Assembly (NCBI GenBank): GCA_947172355.1
Contig: CAMWBA010000003.1
Coordinates: forward strand, 1 to 56,597
DNA length: 56,597 nucleotides
Direction: 5' to 3'
DNA from: an uncultured Bacillota bacterium
GTDB taxonomy: Bacteria; Bacillota; Clostridia; Oscillospirales; Oscillospiraceae
Position numbers and translations under genes: made by a program. A model generated the notes under the pieces. That model was not told where the DNA came from and did not search any database. It saw nothing but the letters and a program-made list of their open reading frames with translations. Numbering within the stretch: position 1 is the first letter of the stretch; the number at the start of each line of letters is the position of its first letter. Positions 9,680 through 18,705 of this stretch are shown here, piece after piece.

Positions 9680-10537
9680 TCAGTTGGTCAGCATGGTTCC
9701 GATGCCGGCGTCGGACAGCAGTTCAATCAAAATGGAATGCTCCACCCGGCCGTCCAAAATAACAGCGGACTTGACGCCGGAGCGCACACTCTCCACACAG
9801 CAGTCCACCTTGGGGATCATGCCGCCGGAGATGACCCCCTCCCGCACCAGGGCAGGGACGGAGGACAGGTGCAGTTCCGAAATCAACGTGGATTCGTCCT
9901 TGGGGTTCCGGAGCAGCCCCCGTACATCGGTGAGCAGCAGCAGCCGCTCCGCCTCTAAGGCGGTGGCCAGTTTTGCCGCAGCGGTGTCGGCGTTGATGTT
10001 GTAGGCCATCTCTCCGTCCGTCCCCTGGGCCACAGTGGCCACAACCGGAATGTAGCCGCTGTTCAGGGCGTCCACAACCGGGGCCGGGTCTACGGTGTGA
10101 ATTTCTCCCACCAGACCATATTTCTTGTCCAGAACGGAGGCCTGGAACAGACCGCCGTCCAGACCGCACAGTCCCAGGGCCCGGCCGCCCAGCTGGTTTA
10201 GGGTGGCAGTCAGATTTTTGTTCACCTGTCCGCAGAGAATCTGCTGGACAATCTCCATGGTCTCCTGGTCGGTATACCGCAGGCCGTCCACAAACTTGGA
10301 CTCTTTGCCGATCTTCTTCAGCATCTGGCTGATCTCCGGCCCTCCGCCGTGGACCACCACCACCCGGATCCCTACCAGGGACAGCAGGATGATGTCGGAA
10401 ATAACGGCCTGGCGCAGCTCCTGAGACACCATAGCATTGCCGCCGTACTTCACCACAATGGTCTTGCCGGTATATTTTTGGATATAGGGCAGGGCTTCGG
10501 CCAGGACTTGGGCTCGGTCGATCTCAGTAAAAGGCAT
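9680..10537 (-). CDS. argB: Acetylglutamate kinase
   Basis: It phosphorylates N-acetylglutamate with ATP, the second step and commonly the arginine-feedback step. The 285-residue protein has the amino-acid-kinase signatures: VVKYGGNAM near residue 30, VVVHGGGPEIS near residue 60, and a C-terminal GGMIPKVDCC nucleotide-contact motif. The N-terminal helix before the first strand (about 25 residues) is of the kind present in arginine-sensitive enzymes, so feedback inhibition is likely but not proven. The start has GGAGGG upstream. It follows a small membrane-protein gene by 16 bases and precedes argD. Confidence 0.95.
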   Translation of the reverse strand: MPFTEIDRAQVLAEALPYIQKYTGKTIVVKYGGNAMVSQELRQAVISDIILLSLVGIRVVVVHGGGPEISQMLKKIGKESKFVDGLRYTDQETMEIVQQILCGQVNKNLTATLNQLGGRALGLCGLDGGLFQASVLDKKYGLVGEIHTVDPAPVVDALNSGYIPVVATVAQGTDGEMAYNINADTAAAKLATALEAERLLLLTDVRGLLRNPKDESTLISELHLSSVPALVREGVISGGMIPKVDCCVESVRSGVKSAVILDGRVEHSILIELLSDAGIGTMLTN

Positions 10538-10553
10538 AGGATTATCCCTCCGC

Positions 10554-10898
10554 TTATTGAATCTCTTTGTTCTGGATGCTGGAGCTGGCGGCGCTCAAAA
10601 CTGCCGCCAGCTCCAGCACACACGGAACAGCGAGTTTAATCCCCACCGTCCGGAAGCTGGTGTCGAAAAAGTAGTACGATCTGGCTTTGTCGTCCGGATA
10701 CAGGATCAATCCAGTGGCCCGCAGCAAACCGTAAATCAGCCCAGCGCTGAGCCCCAGCAGGACGATTCCGCAGAAGATTCGCCCCGCTTTCCACTTCACG
10801 CACCAGCGGACGAAAGCAAAGGTCACCACCCAAAATATGGAATAAAATGGGATCCCAAGCAGCAGTTGAATACCCATATCGGTCAGCAAAGATAACAT
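10554..10898 (-). CDS. Small membrane protein embedded in the arginine operon, 114 aa
   Basis: The product has three hydrophobic segments (about residues 8-32, 40-65 and 85-105) separated by short basic loops such as RWCVKWKAGR, so it is an inner-membrane protein. I recognise no family. AAAGGAG precedes the ATG at good spacing, and it is packed 18 bases after argJ and 16 bases before argB, so it must be co-transcribed with the pathway. It could be an assembly or transport factor, or simply a passenger. No catalytic motif is visible. Confidence 0.7.
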   Translation of the reverse strand: MLSLLTDMGIQLLLGIPFYSIFWVVTFAFVRWCVKWKAGRIFCGIVLLGLSAGLIYGLLRATGLILYPDDKARSYYFFDTSFRTVGIKLAVPCVLELAAVLSAASSSIQNKEIQ

Positions 10899-10916
10899 GT
10901 TTTCTCCTTTTGCGGC

Positions 10917-12140
10917 TCAAGTGCGATAATCGCCGTTGATCCGCACATAGTCATAGGTCAGGTCACAGCCCCAGCACTCGGCCTCGTCCTCCCCCTCGTT
11001 GAGATTGACGGCGATGACCACCTCTTTTTCGCTGAGAATCTGTTTGGCCAGCGCCTCGTCGAAAGCCAAGCCGTCCCCCTGCTTGCACACCAGAACGGAA
11101 CCGGCGGCCGACTCGAAGGACATATCCACGTGCTCAGGACGGAACGGGGCCTTTGAATAGCCCATCGCCACCAGCACCCGGCCCCAGTTGGCGTCTGCCC
11201 CAAACATGGCGGCCTTTACCAACGCAGAGCTCACTACGGTCTTGGCCAGCCGCTCTGCGGACTCCTCACTGCGGGCACCGGTCACCCGGCAGGTCACCAG
11301 CCGGCCGGCCCCCTCGCCGTCTCCGGCAATCGACCGGGACAGGTGGCGGCACACATAGTCCAGCGCGGCACAGAAGGTATTGTAATCCTCGTCCTTCCAC
11401 TCAATCTGTTCATTCCCCGCCATTCCGTTGGCAAGGGCAACAGCCATATCGCCGGGGGAGGTCTCGCCGTCGATGGTGACCCGGTTGAAGGTTTTGGCCG
11501 ATACCTCCCGCAAAGCGTCCTCCAGCATTTCATGGGTGATGGCGCAGTCGGTGGTAATAAAAGCCAGCAGAGTGCCCATATTGGGGTGAATCATGCCGGA
11601 CCCCTTGGCGACGGCCCCCAGCCTGATTTCTTTCCCGCCCAGTTCAAAGGAGACCGCAATCTCCTTTTTCACCGTGTCGGTGGTCATAATGGCGGCGGCC
11701 GCGTCTGTGGAACCAGCTGCGGACAGGGCGGAAGCCACCTTGGGCATCCCGGTCTGGATGGCTTGGATGTTGATGGTCTGGCCAATGATGCCGCTGGAGG
11801 CCACCGCAAAGTCCTCCGCCTCCCGGCCGGTGGCCTGGGCGGCAAAGAGACACATGGCCTCGGCATTCTCGTGGCTCATAGGGCAGCAGGCGTTGGCGTT
11901 GCCGCTGTTGGACACCACGCCCCAGGCCACCCCGTTTTCCAGGTGGTCCATGGTCACATAGATGGGAGCGGCCTTCACCCGGTTGAGGGTATACACCGCC
12001 GCCGCCGCGCACTCCCGCTCCGACAGGATCATGGCCAAGTCCAGCTTATCCGGACTGGCGTCCGCCTGTACACCGCATCGGATGCCGGCGGCCTTGAACC
12101 CCTGGGCGGCACATACGCCGCCGGAAATTTCATTCAGCAT
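10917..12140 (-). CDS. argJ: Bifunctional glutamate N-acetyltransferase / ornithine acetyltransferase
   Basis: It moves the acetyl group from N-acetylornithine to glutamate, recycling acetyl in the cyclic pathway; bifunctional forms also use acetyl-CoA. The 407-residue precursor self-cleaves before a nucleophilic threonine. The motif here is KGSGMIHPNMGTLLAFITTD with Thr190, so the residue before the cut is Gly189 rather than the more usual Ala. The VKAAMFGADANWGR-type motif of the beta chain is present. No argA or argE is seen, consistent with ArgJ doing both jobs. AGGAG precedes the start. It lies 14 bases after argC. Confidence 0.95.
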   Translation of the reverse strand: MLNEISGGVCAAQGFKAAGIRCGVQADASPDKLDLAMILSERECAAAAVYTLNRVKAAPIYVTMDHLENGVAWGVVSNSGNANACCPMSHENAEAMCLFAAQATGREAEDFAVASSGIIGQTINIQAIQTGMPKVASALSAAGSTDAAAAIMTTDTVKKEIAVSFELGGKEIRLGAVAKGSGMIHPNMGTLLAFITTDCAITHEMLEDALREVSAKTFNRVTIDGETSPGDMAVALANGMAGNEQIEWKDEDYNTFCAALDYVCRHLSRSIAGDGEGAGRLVTCRVTGARSEESAERLAKTVVSSALVKAAMFGADANWGRVLVAMGYSKAPFRPEHVDMSFESAAGSVLVCKQGDGLAFDEALAKQILSEKEVVIAVNLNEGEDEAECWGCDLTYDYVRINGDYRT

Positions 12141-12154
12141 AATGTTGTCTCCTA

Positions 12155-13096
12155 TTATAAATTCAGGCCCTTTGTCTCCTCAAAGCCCAGCATCAGGTTC
12201 ATATTCTGCACCGCCGCGCCGCTGGCCCCCTTACCCAAGTTGTCCAGCCGGGCGGAGAGCATAACCGCCTGGTCATTTCCGTTGACAAAAATCTGGAGAA
12301 TATCCCTGCCGGTCAGGTTGTTGGAGCCGATGAAGCCGCAGGTGGGCGCGTCAGCGGGACGCAGTTCCACGACAGAACTGCCCTCATAGTAGCCGGCGTA
12401 CAGTTCCCGCAGAGTCTCAATGGACTGCGTACCCTTCAGCTGGTCCAGCCAAAGGGGGACGGTGACCACCATGCCCTGAGGATAGCTGCAGATCATAGGG
12501 GTAAACAGGGGCGGGCAGTCCAGCCCGGCAACGGCGGCCATCTCAGGCAGGTGTTTGTGGGCCAGCGTAACAGCATAGTGCCGGGGACTGTCCAGCTCCG
12601 CCTGGCGGTCCGGGCCGGTGTATTCGGCAATGGCTTTCTTCCCTGCGCCGGTGTAGCCGGACAGGGCATGGCAGGTCAGCTTGGTCCCGGCGGACAGCAG
12701 GCCCTGCTCCACCAGCGGCCGAACCAGGGCTAGAAAGCCGGTGGCGTAGCACCCCGGGTTGGCCACCCGCTGAGCGGAGGCAACCTTCTCTCGCTGGCCG
12801 GTGAGCTCAAGGAAGCCGTAGACCCAGCCGGGAGCCACCCGGTGGGCGGTGGAGCAGTCGATGACCCGGGTCGAATCGTGTTCGATGAGGGACACCGCCT
12901 CCACAGCGGCGGCGTCGGGCAGGCAGAGGAACACCAGGTCAGCGGCGTTAAGCAGCGTTTTCCGCTCGCCTATGTCCTTGCGCTTGTCCGGGTCAATGAG
13001 CAGCAGCTCGATGTCCTCCCGGCTCCCCAGGCGGTCGTAGATTTGCAGGCCGGTGGTGCCTTCCTGACCGTCGATGTAGATTTTTGGTTTGCTCAT
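12155..13096 (-). CDS. argC: N-acetyl-gamma-glutamyl-phosphate reductase, short type
   Basis: This NADPH enzyme reduces N-acetylglutamyl phosphate to the semialdehyde. At 313 residues it belongs to the shorter (type 2) class. It has a Rossmann start (KIYIDGQEGTTGLQIYDRL), the catalytic cysteine Cys116 in NPGCYATG, and HKHLPEM, which holds the conserved His. GGAGGAG lies before the start. It is located between argH (60 bases upstream) and argJ. Confidence 0.95.
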   Translation of the reverse strand: MSKPKIYIDGQEGTTGLQIYDRLGSREDIELLLIDPDKRKDIGERKTLLNAADLVFLCLPDAAAVEAVSLIEHDSTRVIDCSTAHRVAPGWVYGFLELTGQREKVASAQRVANPGCYATGFLALVRPLVEQGLLSAGTKLTCHALSGYTGAGKKAIAEYTGPDRQAELDSPRHYAVTLAHKHLPEMAAVAGLDCPPLFTPMICSYPQGMVVTVPLWLDQLKGTQSIETLRELYAGYYEGSSVVELRPADAPTCGFIGSNNLTGRDILQIFVNGNDQAVMLSARLDNLGKGASGAAVQNMNLMLGFEETKGLNL

Positions 13097-13156
13097 GGGG
13101 CGGCTCCTCCTTCATTCAATCAGTATTCCTGCTCCCGCGGGGCGGAAATGTAAACC

Positions 13157-14539
13157 TTATCCTCTGTGCTGCGCTACAAATTCCTCAATCAGTACAATCT
13201 GCTTCTCCACACTCTCTTTAGCCGGACCGCCGTAGACCTTCCGGCCATTGACGCAGGTTTTGAGAGCCAGGGCCTCGTACACGTCCTCGTCAAACAGACC
13301 GGAGATCGCCCGGAAGTCCCGGAGGGTAAGGGTGTCCAGGGTGTCGCCGGTCTTGATGCACAGGTTGACCAGCCGGCCCACGATCATGTATGCCTCCCGG
13401 AAGGGCAGGCCCTTGCGGGTGAGGTAGTCGGCGCAGTCGGTGGCGTTGATAAAGCCCCCCGCCGCCGCCCGAGCCATGTTTTTTGGACGGATGGTGAGGG
13501 TGTCCAGCATGGCCCCGAACACGGGCAGGCAGATTTCCACCGTGTCGATAGCGTCGAACAGGGCCTCCTTGTCCTCCTGGGTGTCCTTATTATAGGCCAG
13601 GGGCAGGCCCTTCATCACGGTGAGCAGGGCCATCAGGGCACCGTATACCCGCCCGGTTTTGCCCCGGACCAGCTCGGCCACATCCGGGTTTTTCTTTTGC
13701 GGCATGATGGAGGAGCCGGTGGAGTAGGCGTCGTCCAAATCCACAAATTTGAACTCCCAGGAGCACCACAGCACGATCTCCTCGGAGAACCGGGACAGGT
13801 GCATCATCAGGATGGACAGGGCGGACAGCAGCTCAATCACATAGTCCCGGTCGGAAACCGAGTCCATGGAGTTGTCGGTGGGCTTTTGGAAGCCCAGGGC
13901 CGCCGCAGTGGCAAACCGGTCGATGGGATAGGTGGTGGTGGCCAGGGCGCCCGCCCCCAGAGGACACTCGTCCAGCCGTTCCAGGCAGTCCTCCAGCCGG
14001 GTGACGTCCCGCTTGAACATATTGGCATAGGCCATCATGTAGTGGGCAAAGGTGGTGGGCTGGGCCCGCTGTACGTGGGTGTAGCCGGGCATCACCGCGT
14101 CCAAAGTGGCTTTCGCCTTCTTTACCAGCACATCCTCCAGGTCCAGCACCAGGCCGATGAGGACGGGAATCTCTTCCTTCACGTACAGCCGGGTGTCTAC
14201 CGCCACCTGGTCGTTGCGGGAGCGGGCGGTGTGCAGGCGCTTGCCTGCGTCCCCCACCCGCTGGGTGAGGATGGTCTCGATATTCATGTGGATGTCCTCG
14301 TTGTCTGCGGAGAACTCCACCTGACCCGCTTCAATATCAGCGAGGATGGTCTTTAATCCCTCTACAATCGTTTCCGCCTCGTGAGCCTCAATAATGCCCT
14401 GCTTGCCCAGCATCTGTGCATGGGCAATGGAGCCGGCGATGTCCTGCTTGTACAGCCGGGCGTCAAAGTCGATGGAGGAGTTGATTTCGTTTACCAGGGA
14501 ATCCGTCTCCTTCTGGAAACGGCCAGCCCAGAGTTTCAT
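13157..14539 (-). CDS. argH: Argininosuccinate lyase
   Basis: It splits argininosuccinate into arginine and fumarate, the final step. The 460-residue protein begins MKLWAGRFQKETD, and carries HTARSRNDQVA (substrate binding), the fumarase/aspartase signature GSSIMPQKKNPD with its mobile catalytic Ser loop, and TPVMPGYTH-type helix residues (MPGYTHVQRAQPTTFAHYM). GAGGA stands upstream. It is the second gene of the operon, 18 bases after argG. Confidence 0.97.
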   Translation of the reverse strand: MKLWAGRFQKETDSLVNEINSSIDFDARLYKQDIAGSIAHAQMLGKQGIIEAHEAETIVEGLKTILADIEAGQVEFSADNEDIHMNIETILTQRVGDAGKRLHTARSRNDQVAVDTRLYVKEEIPVLIGLVLDLEDVLVKKAKATLDAVMPGYTHVQRAQPTTFAHYMMAYANMFKRDVTRLEDCLERLDECPLGAGALATTTYPIDRFATAAALGFQKPTDNSMDSVSDRDYVIELLSALSILMMHLSRFSEEIVLWCSWEFKFVDLDDAYSTGSSIMPQKKNPDVAELVRGKTGRVYGALMALLTVMKGLPLAYNKDTQEDKEALFDAIDTVEICLPVFGAMLDTLTIRPKNMARAAAGGFINATDCADYLTRKGLPFREAYMIVGRLVNLCIKTGDTLDTLTLRDFRAISGLFDEDVYEALALKTCVNGRKVYGGPAKESVEKQIVLIEEFVAQHRG

Positions 14540-14557
14540 AGTGTATTCCTCTTTTCT

Positions 14558-15772
14558 TTACAGCTTTCCTTGGTCTCGCAGCGCCTGAACCTTGTCGGGC
14601 AGGCCCCACAGGTTGATGAAGCCCTGGGAATCCTTCTGGTCGTAGTCGCTCTCTTCAAAGGTGACCAGCTCCTCAGAATAGAGGGTGCAGGGGGAAGTGA
14701 CGGAGGAGGTAATGATGTTGCCTTTGTAAAGTTTGAGCTTCACAGTGCCGGTGACAAATTTCTGGGTGTCCAGGGCGAAAGCGGACAGGGCCTCCCGCAA
14801 GGGCGTGAACCACTTGCCGTTATACACCAGATCGGCAAAGTCCACCGCCAGCTTGCTCTTCATGTGTTTGGTGTCTTTGTCCAGGGTAATCATCTCCAGC
14901 ACCTCATGGGCCCGGTAGAGGATGGTGCCGCCAGGGGTCTCATACACCCCCCGGTCCTTCATGCCTACCAGCCGGTTTTCTACAATGTCCAGCAGACCGA
15001 TGCCGTTCGCTCCGCCCAGGTCATTGAGCTTGCGGATGATATCGCTGGCTTTCATCTTCTCGCCGTCGATGGCCACCGGCCAGCCCTTTTCAAAGTCCAG
15101 GGTGACGTAAGCGGGGACATCGGGCGCCATAGCCGGGGACACCCCCATCTCCAGGAACCCAGGCTTGTCGTACTGGGGCTCGTTGGCCGGGTCCTCCAGA
15201 TCCAGGCCCTCGTGGCTGAGGTGCCACAGATTTTTGTCCTTGGAATAGTTGGTCTCCCGTGAAATTTTCAAGGGCACATTGTGGGCCTCGGCGTAATCAA
15301 TCTCCTCGTCCCGGCCCTTGATGGACCATTCCCGCCAGGGAGCGATGATCTTCATTTCCGGGGCAAACCGCTTGATGGCCAGCTCAAACCGAACCTGATC
15401 GTTCCCCTTGCCGGTGCAGCCGTGACAGATGGCATCCGCCCCCTCCGCCTTGGCGATCTCCACCAGCCGCTTGGCGATGATGGGCCGGGCAAAGGCGGTG
15501 CCCAGGAGGTAGTCCTCATACTTGGCCTCCATCATCATGGAAGGGATAATCACCTCGTCCACCATCTGGTCGGTCAGATCCTCCACATAGAGCTTGGAGG
15601 CTCCGGTTTTGATGGCTTTCTCCTCCAGACCCTCCAGTTCGGTGCCCTGCCCCACGTCGCCGGAGACGGCAATAATCTCAGGATTGCCATAGTTCTCCTT
15701 CAGCCAGGGGATAATGATGGATGTATCCAAACCGCCGGAATACGCCAGCACAACTTTTTTTACGTCAGCCAT
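14558..15772 (-). CDS. argG: Argininosuccinate synthase
   Basis: It couples citrulline and aspartate with ATP. The 404-residue protein begins [19 protein letters not shown], where AYSGGLDTS is the N-type ATP-pyrophosphatase loop, and later has [13 protein letters not shown] and the SPAMAPD region typical of the family. Start 15772 was chosen over the longer frame to 15883 because GGGAGGA lies about 9 bases upstream and the extra residues have no family match. It is the first gene of the arginine operon, which sets the order argG-argH-argC-argJ-membrane protein-argB-argD-argF. An ARG-box-like site lies upstream. Confidence 0.97.
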   Translation of the reverse strand: MADVKKVVLAYSGGLDTSIIIPWLKENYGNPEIIAVSGDVGQGTELEGLEEKAIKTGASKLYVEDLTDQMVDEVIIPSMMMEAKYEDYLLGTAFARPIIAKRLVEIAKAEGADAICHGCTGKGNDQVRFELAIKRFAPEMKIIAPWREWSIKGRDEEIDYAEAHNVPLKISRETNYSKDKNLWHLSHEGLDLEDPANEPQYDKPGFLEMGVSPAMAPDVPAYVTLDFEKGWPVAIDGEKMKASDIIRKLNDLGGANGIGLLDIVENRLVGMKDRGVYETPGGTILYRAHEVLEMITLDKDTKHMKSKLAVDFADLVYNGKWFTPLREALSAFALDTQKFVTGTVKLKLYKGNIITSSVTSPCTLYSEELVTFEESDYDQKDSQGFINLWGLPDKVQALRDQGKL

Positions 15773-15840
15773 AATTGTTTTCCTCCCAAATGTTATCTTT
15801 AAGAGCGGTCTTTCGCCGCTGCCGGTTCCACGATAGGAAC

Positions 15841-15892
15841 AGTCTACCACGCTTTGCTTGGGATTGCAAGTGGTTTTTTGCATGAGTATGCA
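15841..15892 (-). promoter_or_regulatory. Putative argG promoter with an ARG-box-like site
   Basis: TGCATGAGTATGCA (15879-15892) fits the ArgR half-site layout TGnATnnnnATnCA. Downstream on the minus strand TTGCAA (15864-15869), 17 bases and TAGACT (complement of 15841-15846) make a moderate promoter. The box lies 9 bases upstream of the -35. Arginine repression by an ArgR/AhrC protein is the likely control. No argR gene is in the window. Confidence 0.5.
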
Positions 15893-15971
15893 TTTTACTC
15901 CCGGTTATTTCCGGATATTTTCACTAAAAACGTATATTCAAAGAAGTATACCGTTTTTTTATTCACCCCAC

Positions 15972-16001
15972 AAAAAGGCGGGCCCCGGAAAATGGGGCCC
16001 G
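15972..16001 (-). terminator. Terminator of the chromate-transporter/ychF unit
   Basis: On the minus strand CGGGCCCC and GGGGCCCG (complements of 15994-16001 and 15979-15986) form a stem with a 7-base loop followed by CCTTTTTG, just after the second transporter gene. Confidence 0.8.
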
Positions 16002-16006
16002 TCCTA

Positions 16007-16594
16007 TTAAAACTGGAATACCGCGCCGATGACGGCGGCGATAGCGATAAACGCCACCGGGTGGAGTTTTTTCAGCTGTTTATGCTGGAGACACAGGAAC
16101 ACCGCTGTGGTCAGAATCACGGAGGGCCAATGGAGGGAAAAGGTGTGCTCCGCCACGCCGCCCGCCGCAACAAAGACGGACACAGCCACCGAAAGCCCTG
16201 CGGAGGCAATCAGCGCCGTGGAGGCGGGGCGCAGGCCCTGAAATACGGCGTCCACCGTTCTGGACTGGCGGAACTTCTGCAAAAATCCGGCGATAACCAT
16301 GATAATGATGATGGAGGGGGTAATCAGGCCCAGGGTGGCCACCGCCGCGCCCAGAGCTCCGCCCAGCGGACCGCCCGCCAGACTGCCCGTCTGAAAGCCC
16401 ACATAGGTGGCCATGTTCACCCCCATGGGGCCGGGGGTGGACTCGGATACGGCAATCATGGTGGTCAAATCCATATCGGTAAACCACCCGGTGGCCGCCC
16501 CCATGTTCTGGAGGAAGGGAATGGTAGCCAGGCCGCCGCCTACAGCGAACAGGCCCACCTTGGCAAACTCGAAGAACAGCCGCAGGAAGATCAT
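16007..16594 (-). CDS. Chromate transporter family subunit (half-size), 195 aa
   Basis: The protein is half of a CHR-type transporter. It has the GGGLATIPFLQNM motif near residues 19-31, a PGPMGVNMATYVGF motif near 55-68, and about six hydrophobic segments. Short CHR proteins work as pairs, and here the two halves overlap by 4 bases (ATGA), so they are surely co-translated and probably form a heterodimer. Chromate may only be an accidental substrate; sulfate or another oxyanion is possible. The sequence is clearly related to, but diverged from, the upstream partner. Confidence 0.9.
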   Translation of the reverse strand: MIFLRLFFEFAKVGLFAVGGGLATIPFLQNMGAATGWFTDMDLTTMIAVSESTPGPMGVNMATYVGFQTGSLAGGPLGGALGAAVATLGLITPSIIIIMVIAGFLQKFRQSRTVDAVFQGLRPASTALIASAGLSVAVSVFVAAGGVAEHTFSLHWPSVILTTAVFLCLQHKQLKKLHPVAFIAIAAVIGAVFQF

Positions 16595-17187
16595 TTCCCC
16601 TCACCGCCTTTCTTCCCCAGTCCCCAGATGAGATAGCCCGCAATTCCTGCCAGCACGATCAGCAGCGCGGGGGAACCGAGCAGTCCAAACACGGAGATGC
16701 CGCCGATGTCGCCATAGAAGAAGCGGTAGGCATTGGCCAGAATCAGTACACACAGAAAAATGGCCACGGAGGCCCCGTTTTTTAAGGTGGACTTGCCCAA
16801 CTTCACCACACTGGAGGCGATGAGGGCCACCACGGCGGCGTTAATCCCCGCCAGGGCATGCTGGACCAGCGGGATATCGGCAAAATTGGACAGGAAGGCC
16901 GCAATGGCGGTGATGATGACCAGAGAGGGGAATACCAACCCCAGGGTGGCAATCACACCGCCGGGAATCCCTTTGTATTTATAGCCGATGAAGGTGGCAG
17001 TGTTGACGGCGATGATGCCGGGGGTACACTGGCCCACGGCGAAGTAGTCGGTGAGCTCCTCGTCGGCAGCCCAGCCCTTTTTCTCCACCACCTCCCGCTG
17101 GAGGATGGGCAGCATAGCATAACCTCCCCCAAAGGTACACACCCCCACCTTGGCAAAGGTGAGGAACAGATCACAGTAGATGTTCAC
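16591..17187 (-). CDS. Chromate transporter family subunit (partner), 198 aa
   Basis: This is the second half-size CHR protein. It carries FTFAKVGVCTFGGGYAMLP-type residues (about 8-26) and CTPGIIAVNTATFIGY (about 54-69), matching the PGPxxxxxAxxxG motif of the family. Six hydrophobic segments follow. It precedes its partner in the transcript and lies 15 bases after ychF, so the three genes probably share the ychF promoter. Anion transport is the family role; the substrate here is unknown. Confidence 0.9.
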   Translation of the reverse strand: MNIYCDLFLTFAKVGVCTFGGGYAMLPILQREVVEKKGWAADEELTDYFAVGQCTPGIIAVNTATFIGYKYKGIPGGVIATLGLVFPSLVIITAIAAFLSNFADIPLVQHALAGINAAVVALIASSVVKLGKSTLKNGASVAIFLCVLILANAYRFFYGDIGGISVFGLLGSPALLIVLAGIAGYLIWGLGKKGGEGK

Positions 17188-17202
17188 GGCAAAATCCCTC
17201 GC

Positions 17203-18291
17203 TTACACATTAAATCGGAACAAGATGATATCCCCATCCTGGACCACATACTCTTTGCCCTCGGAGCGGATCAGCCCCTTCTCCCGGGCGGCGGCCATGG
17301 AGCCGCAGGCCATCAGGTCCTGGTAGGAGACCACCTCAGCCCGAATAAAGCCCCGCTCGAAGTCGGAGTGGATTTTTCCGGCTGCTTGGGGCGCCTTGGT
17401 GCCTTGGGTAATTGTCCAGGCCCGGCACTCGTCCTCCCCAGAGGTGAGGTAGGAGATCAGCCCCAGCAGGGTATAGCTGGCCTTCACCAGCCGGTCCAGC
17501 CCGGACTCCGCCACCCCCAGGTCATCCAGAAACAACTGCTTTTCCTCCGGCTCCAGCTGGGCAATTTCCGCCTCCAGCTTGGCGCACACGGGGATCACCT
17601 GGGCGTTCTGCTCCGCCGCTCGCTGAGCTACCTGCTGGTAGTAGGAGACGCGCTCCGGGTCTGCAAAGCCGTCCTCATCCAAATTGGCGGCGTAGATCAC
17701 CGGCTTGAGGGACAGCAGTTCACAGTCGGGGTACTCCGCTCCAATGTCCACCTCAGAGTAACTTCGGGCAGACCTGCCGTCGTTGAGCCACTCCCGCAGG
17801 CCCTCAAAATCGGCGGCCTCCTGGAGAAACTTTTTGTCCCCCTTGGCGGCTTTCTTTGCTTTGTCAATGCGTCGCTCCACCATCTCCAAATCGGCCATGA
17901 CCAGCTCCAGATCAATGGTATCTATATCCCGGAGGGGGTCGGTTGCCCCCTCCACATGGATCACATTATCATCATCGAAGCAGCGAACCACATGGACAAT
18001 GGCGTCAGTGGCCCGGATATTCCCCAGGAATTTGTTGCCCAGGCCCTCGCCCTTGCTGGCCCCCTTCACCAAACCCGCAATGTCCACAAATTCAATGACC
18101 GCCGGAGTGGTCTTCTTGGGATGGTACATCTCGCTCAGCTGATCCAGCCGTGCGTCAGGCACCGCTACCATGCCCACATTGGGGTCGATGGTACAGAAGG
18201 GATAGTTGGCGCTTTCTGCACCGGCGTTGGTAATCGCGTTGAATAACGTGCTCTTGCCTACATTGGGCAGACCCACAATGCCTAATTTCAT
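17203..18291 (-). CDS. ychF: Redox-regulated OBG-family ATPase YchF
   Basis: YchF is a ribosome-associated P-loop ATPase of the OBG group with a role in stress signalling. The 362-residue protein starts MKLGIVGLPNVGKSTLF (Walker A GLPNVGKST), has the switch/G3 motif VDIAGLVKGASKGEGLGN, and the characteristic ATP-preferring substitution in the G4 region (YAANLDED in place of NKxD). The C-terminal TGS domain ends in VQDGDIILFRFNV. Length and motifs are standard. It is first in a transcript with two transporter genes, behind a good promoter. Confidence 0.96.
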   Translation of the reverse strand: MKLGIVGLPNVGKSTLFNAITNAGAESANYPFCTIDPNVGMVAVPDARLDQLSEMYHPKKTTPAVIEFVDIAGLVKGASKGEGLGNKFLGNIRATDAIVHVVRCFDDDNVIHVEGATDPLRDIDTIDLELVMADLEMVERRIDKAKKAAKGDKKFLQEAADFEGLREWLNDGRSARSYSEVDIGAEYPDCELLSLKPVIYAANLDEDGFADPERVSYYQQVAQRAAEQNAQVIPVCAKLEAEIAQLEPEEKQLFLDDLGVAESGLDRLVKASYTLLGLISYLTSGEDECRAWTITQGTKAPQAAGKIHSDFERGFIRAEVVSYQDLMACGSMAAAREKGLIRSEGKEYVVQDGDIILFRFNV

Positions 18292-18424
18292 CTTTTTCTA
18301 CAACTCCTTTATTTCCAAGGATTTCAAGGTCCTTTTTCCCTTGCCGTTTTCGTTGCTCCAGATTTTTGCCCATTCGCTGTGCCCCTTCTGCGGCAGAGGG
18401 GAACCACGATTGCAGCAATTTTAT

Positions 18425-18453
18425 ATTTTAGCATAGTGTTCCGCATTTCTCAA
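18425..18453 (-). promoter_or_regulatory. Promoter of ychF
   Basis: On the minus strand TTGAGA (complement of 18448-18453), 17 bases and TAAAAT (complement of 18425-18430) each match five of six consensus bases. The leader is about 125 bases. Confidence 0.65.
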
Positions 18454-18558
18454 TAGCTACCGCGGTTCAAATTACCAGTTTTTCACCGGGAAACCGCTCA
18501 GACTCTTTGCGCTTTCCCAGCCGCTTCCTTTTTCGGATGCACAAATCCGCGCCCCGGG

Positions 18559-18605
18559 AACACAGCAAGTCCCAGAACCGTTGTGGTTCCAGGACTTACT
18601 GTGTT
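18559..18605. terminator. Long imperfect hairpin at the island's left edge
   Basis: AACACAG-c-AAGTCC-ca-GAACC (18559-18578) pairs with GGTTC-ca-GGACTT-a-CTGTGTT (18585-18605). It lies about 100 bases beyond the HD-GHKL gene stop. It may end that transcript, although no T run follows, or it may mark the edge of the inserted island. The rest of 18454-18705 shows no gene. Confidence 0.4.
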
Positions 18606-18705
18606 ATGTACCGTCAAAAAGGCTGCGGCCCAGAACATGATATCCTCTCAATTGAGCCGCTCAAAAAGGCAGAACAGCCATAAAGCGATCATTCCCATCG
18701 TTCCG

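Noticed and set aside
16858-18246. 462-codon plus-strand frame across the transporter and ychF genes
   Set aside because: Antisense shadow of well-identified genes; it spans two genes and has no ribosome site.
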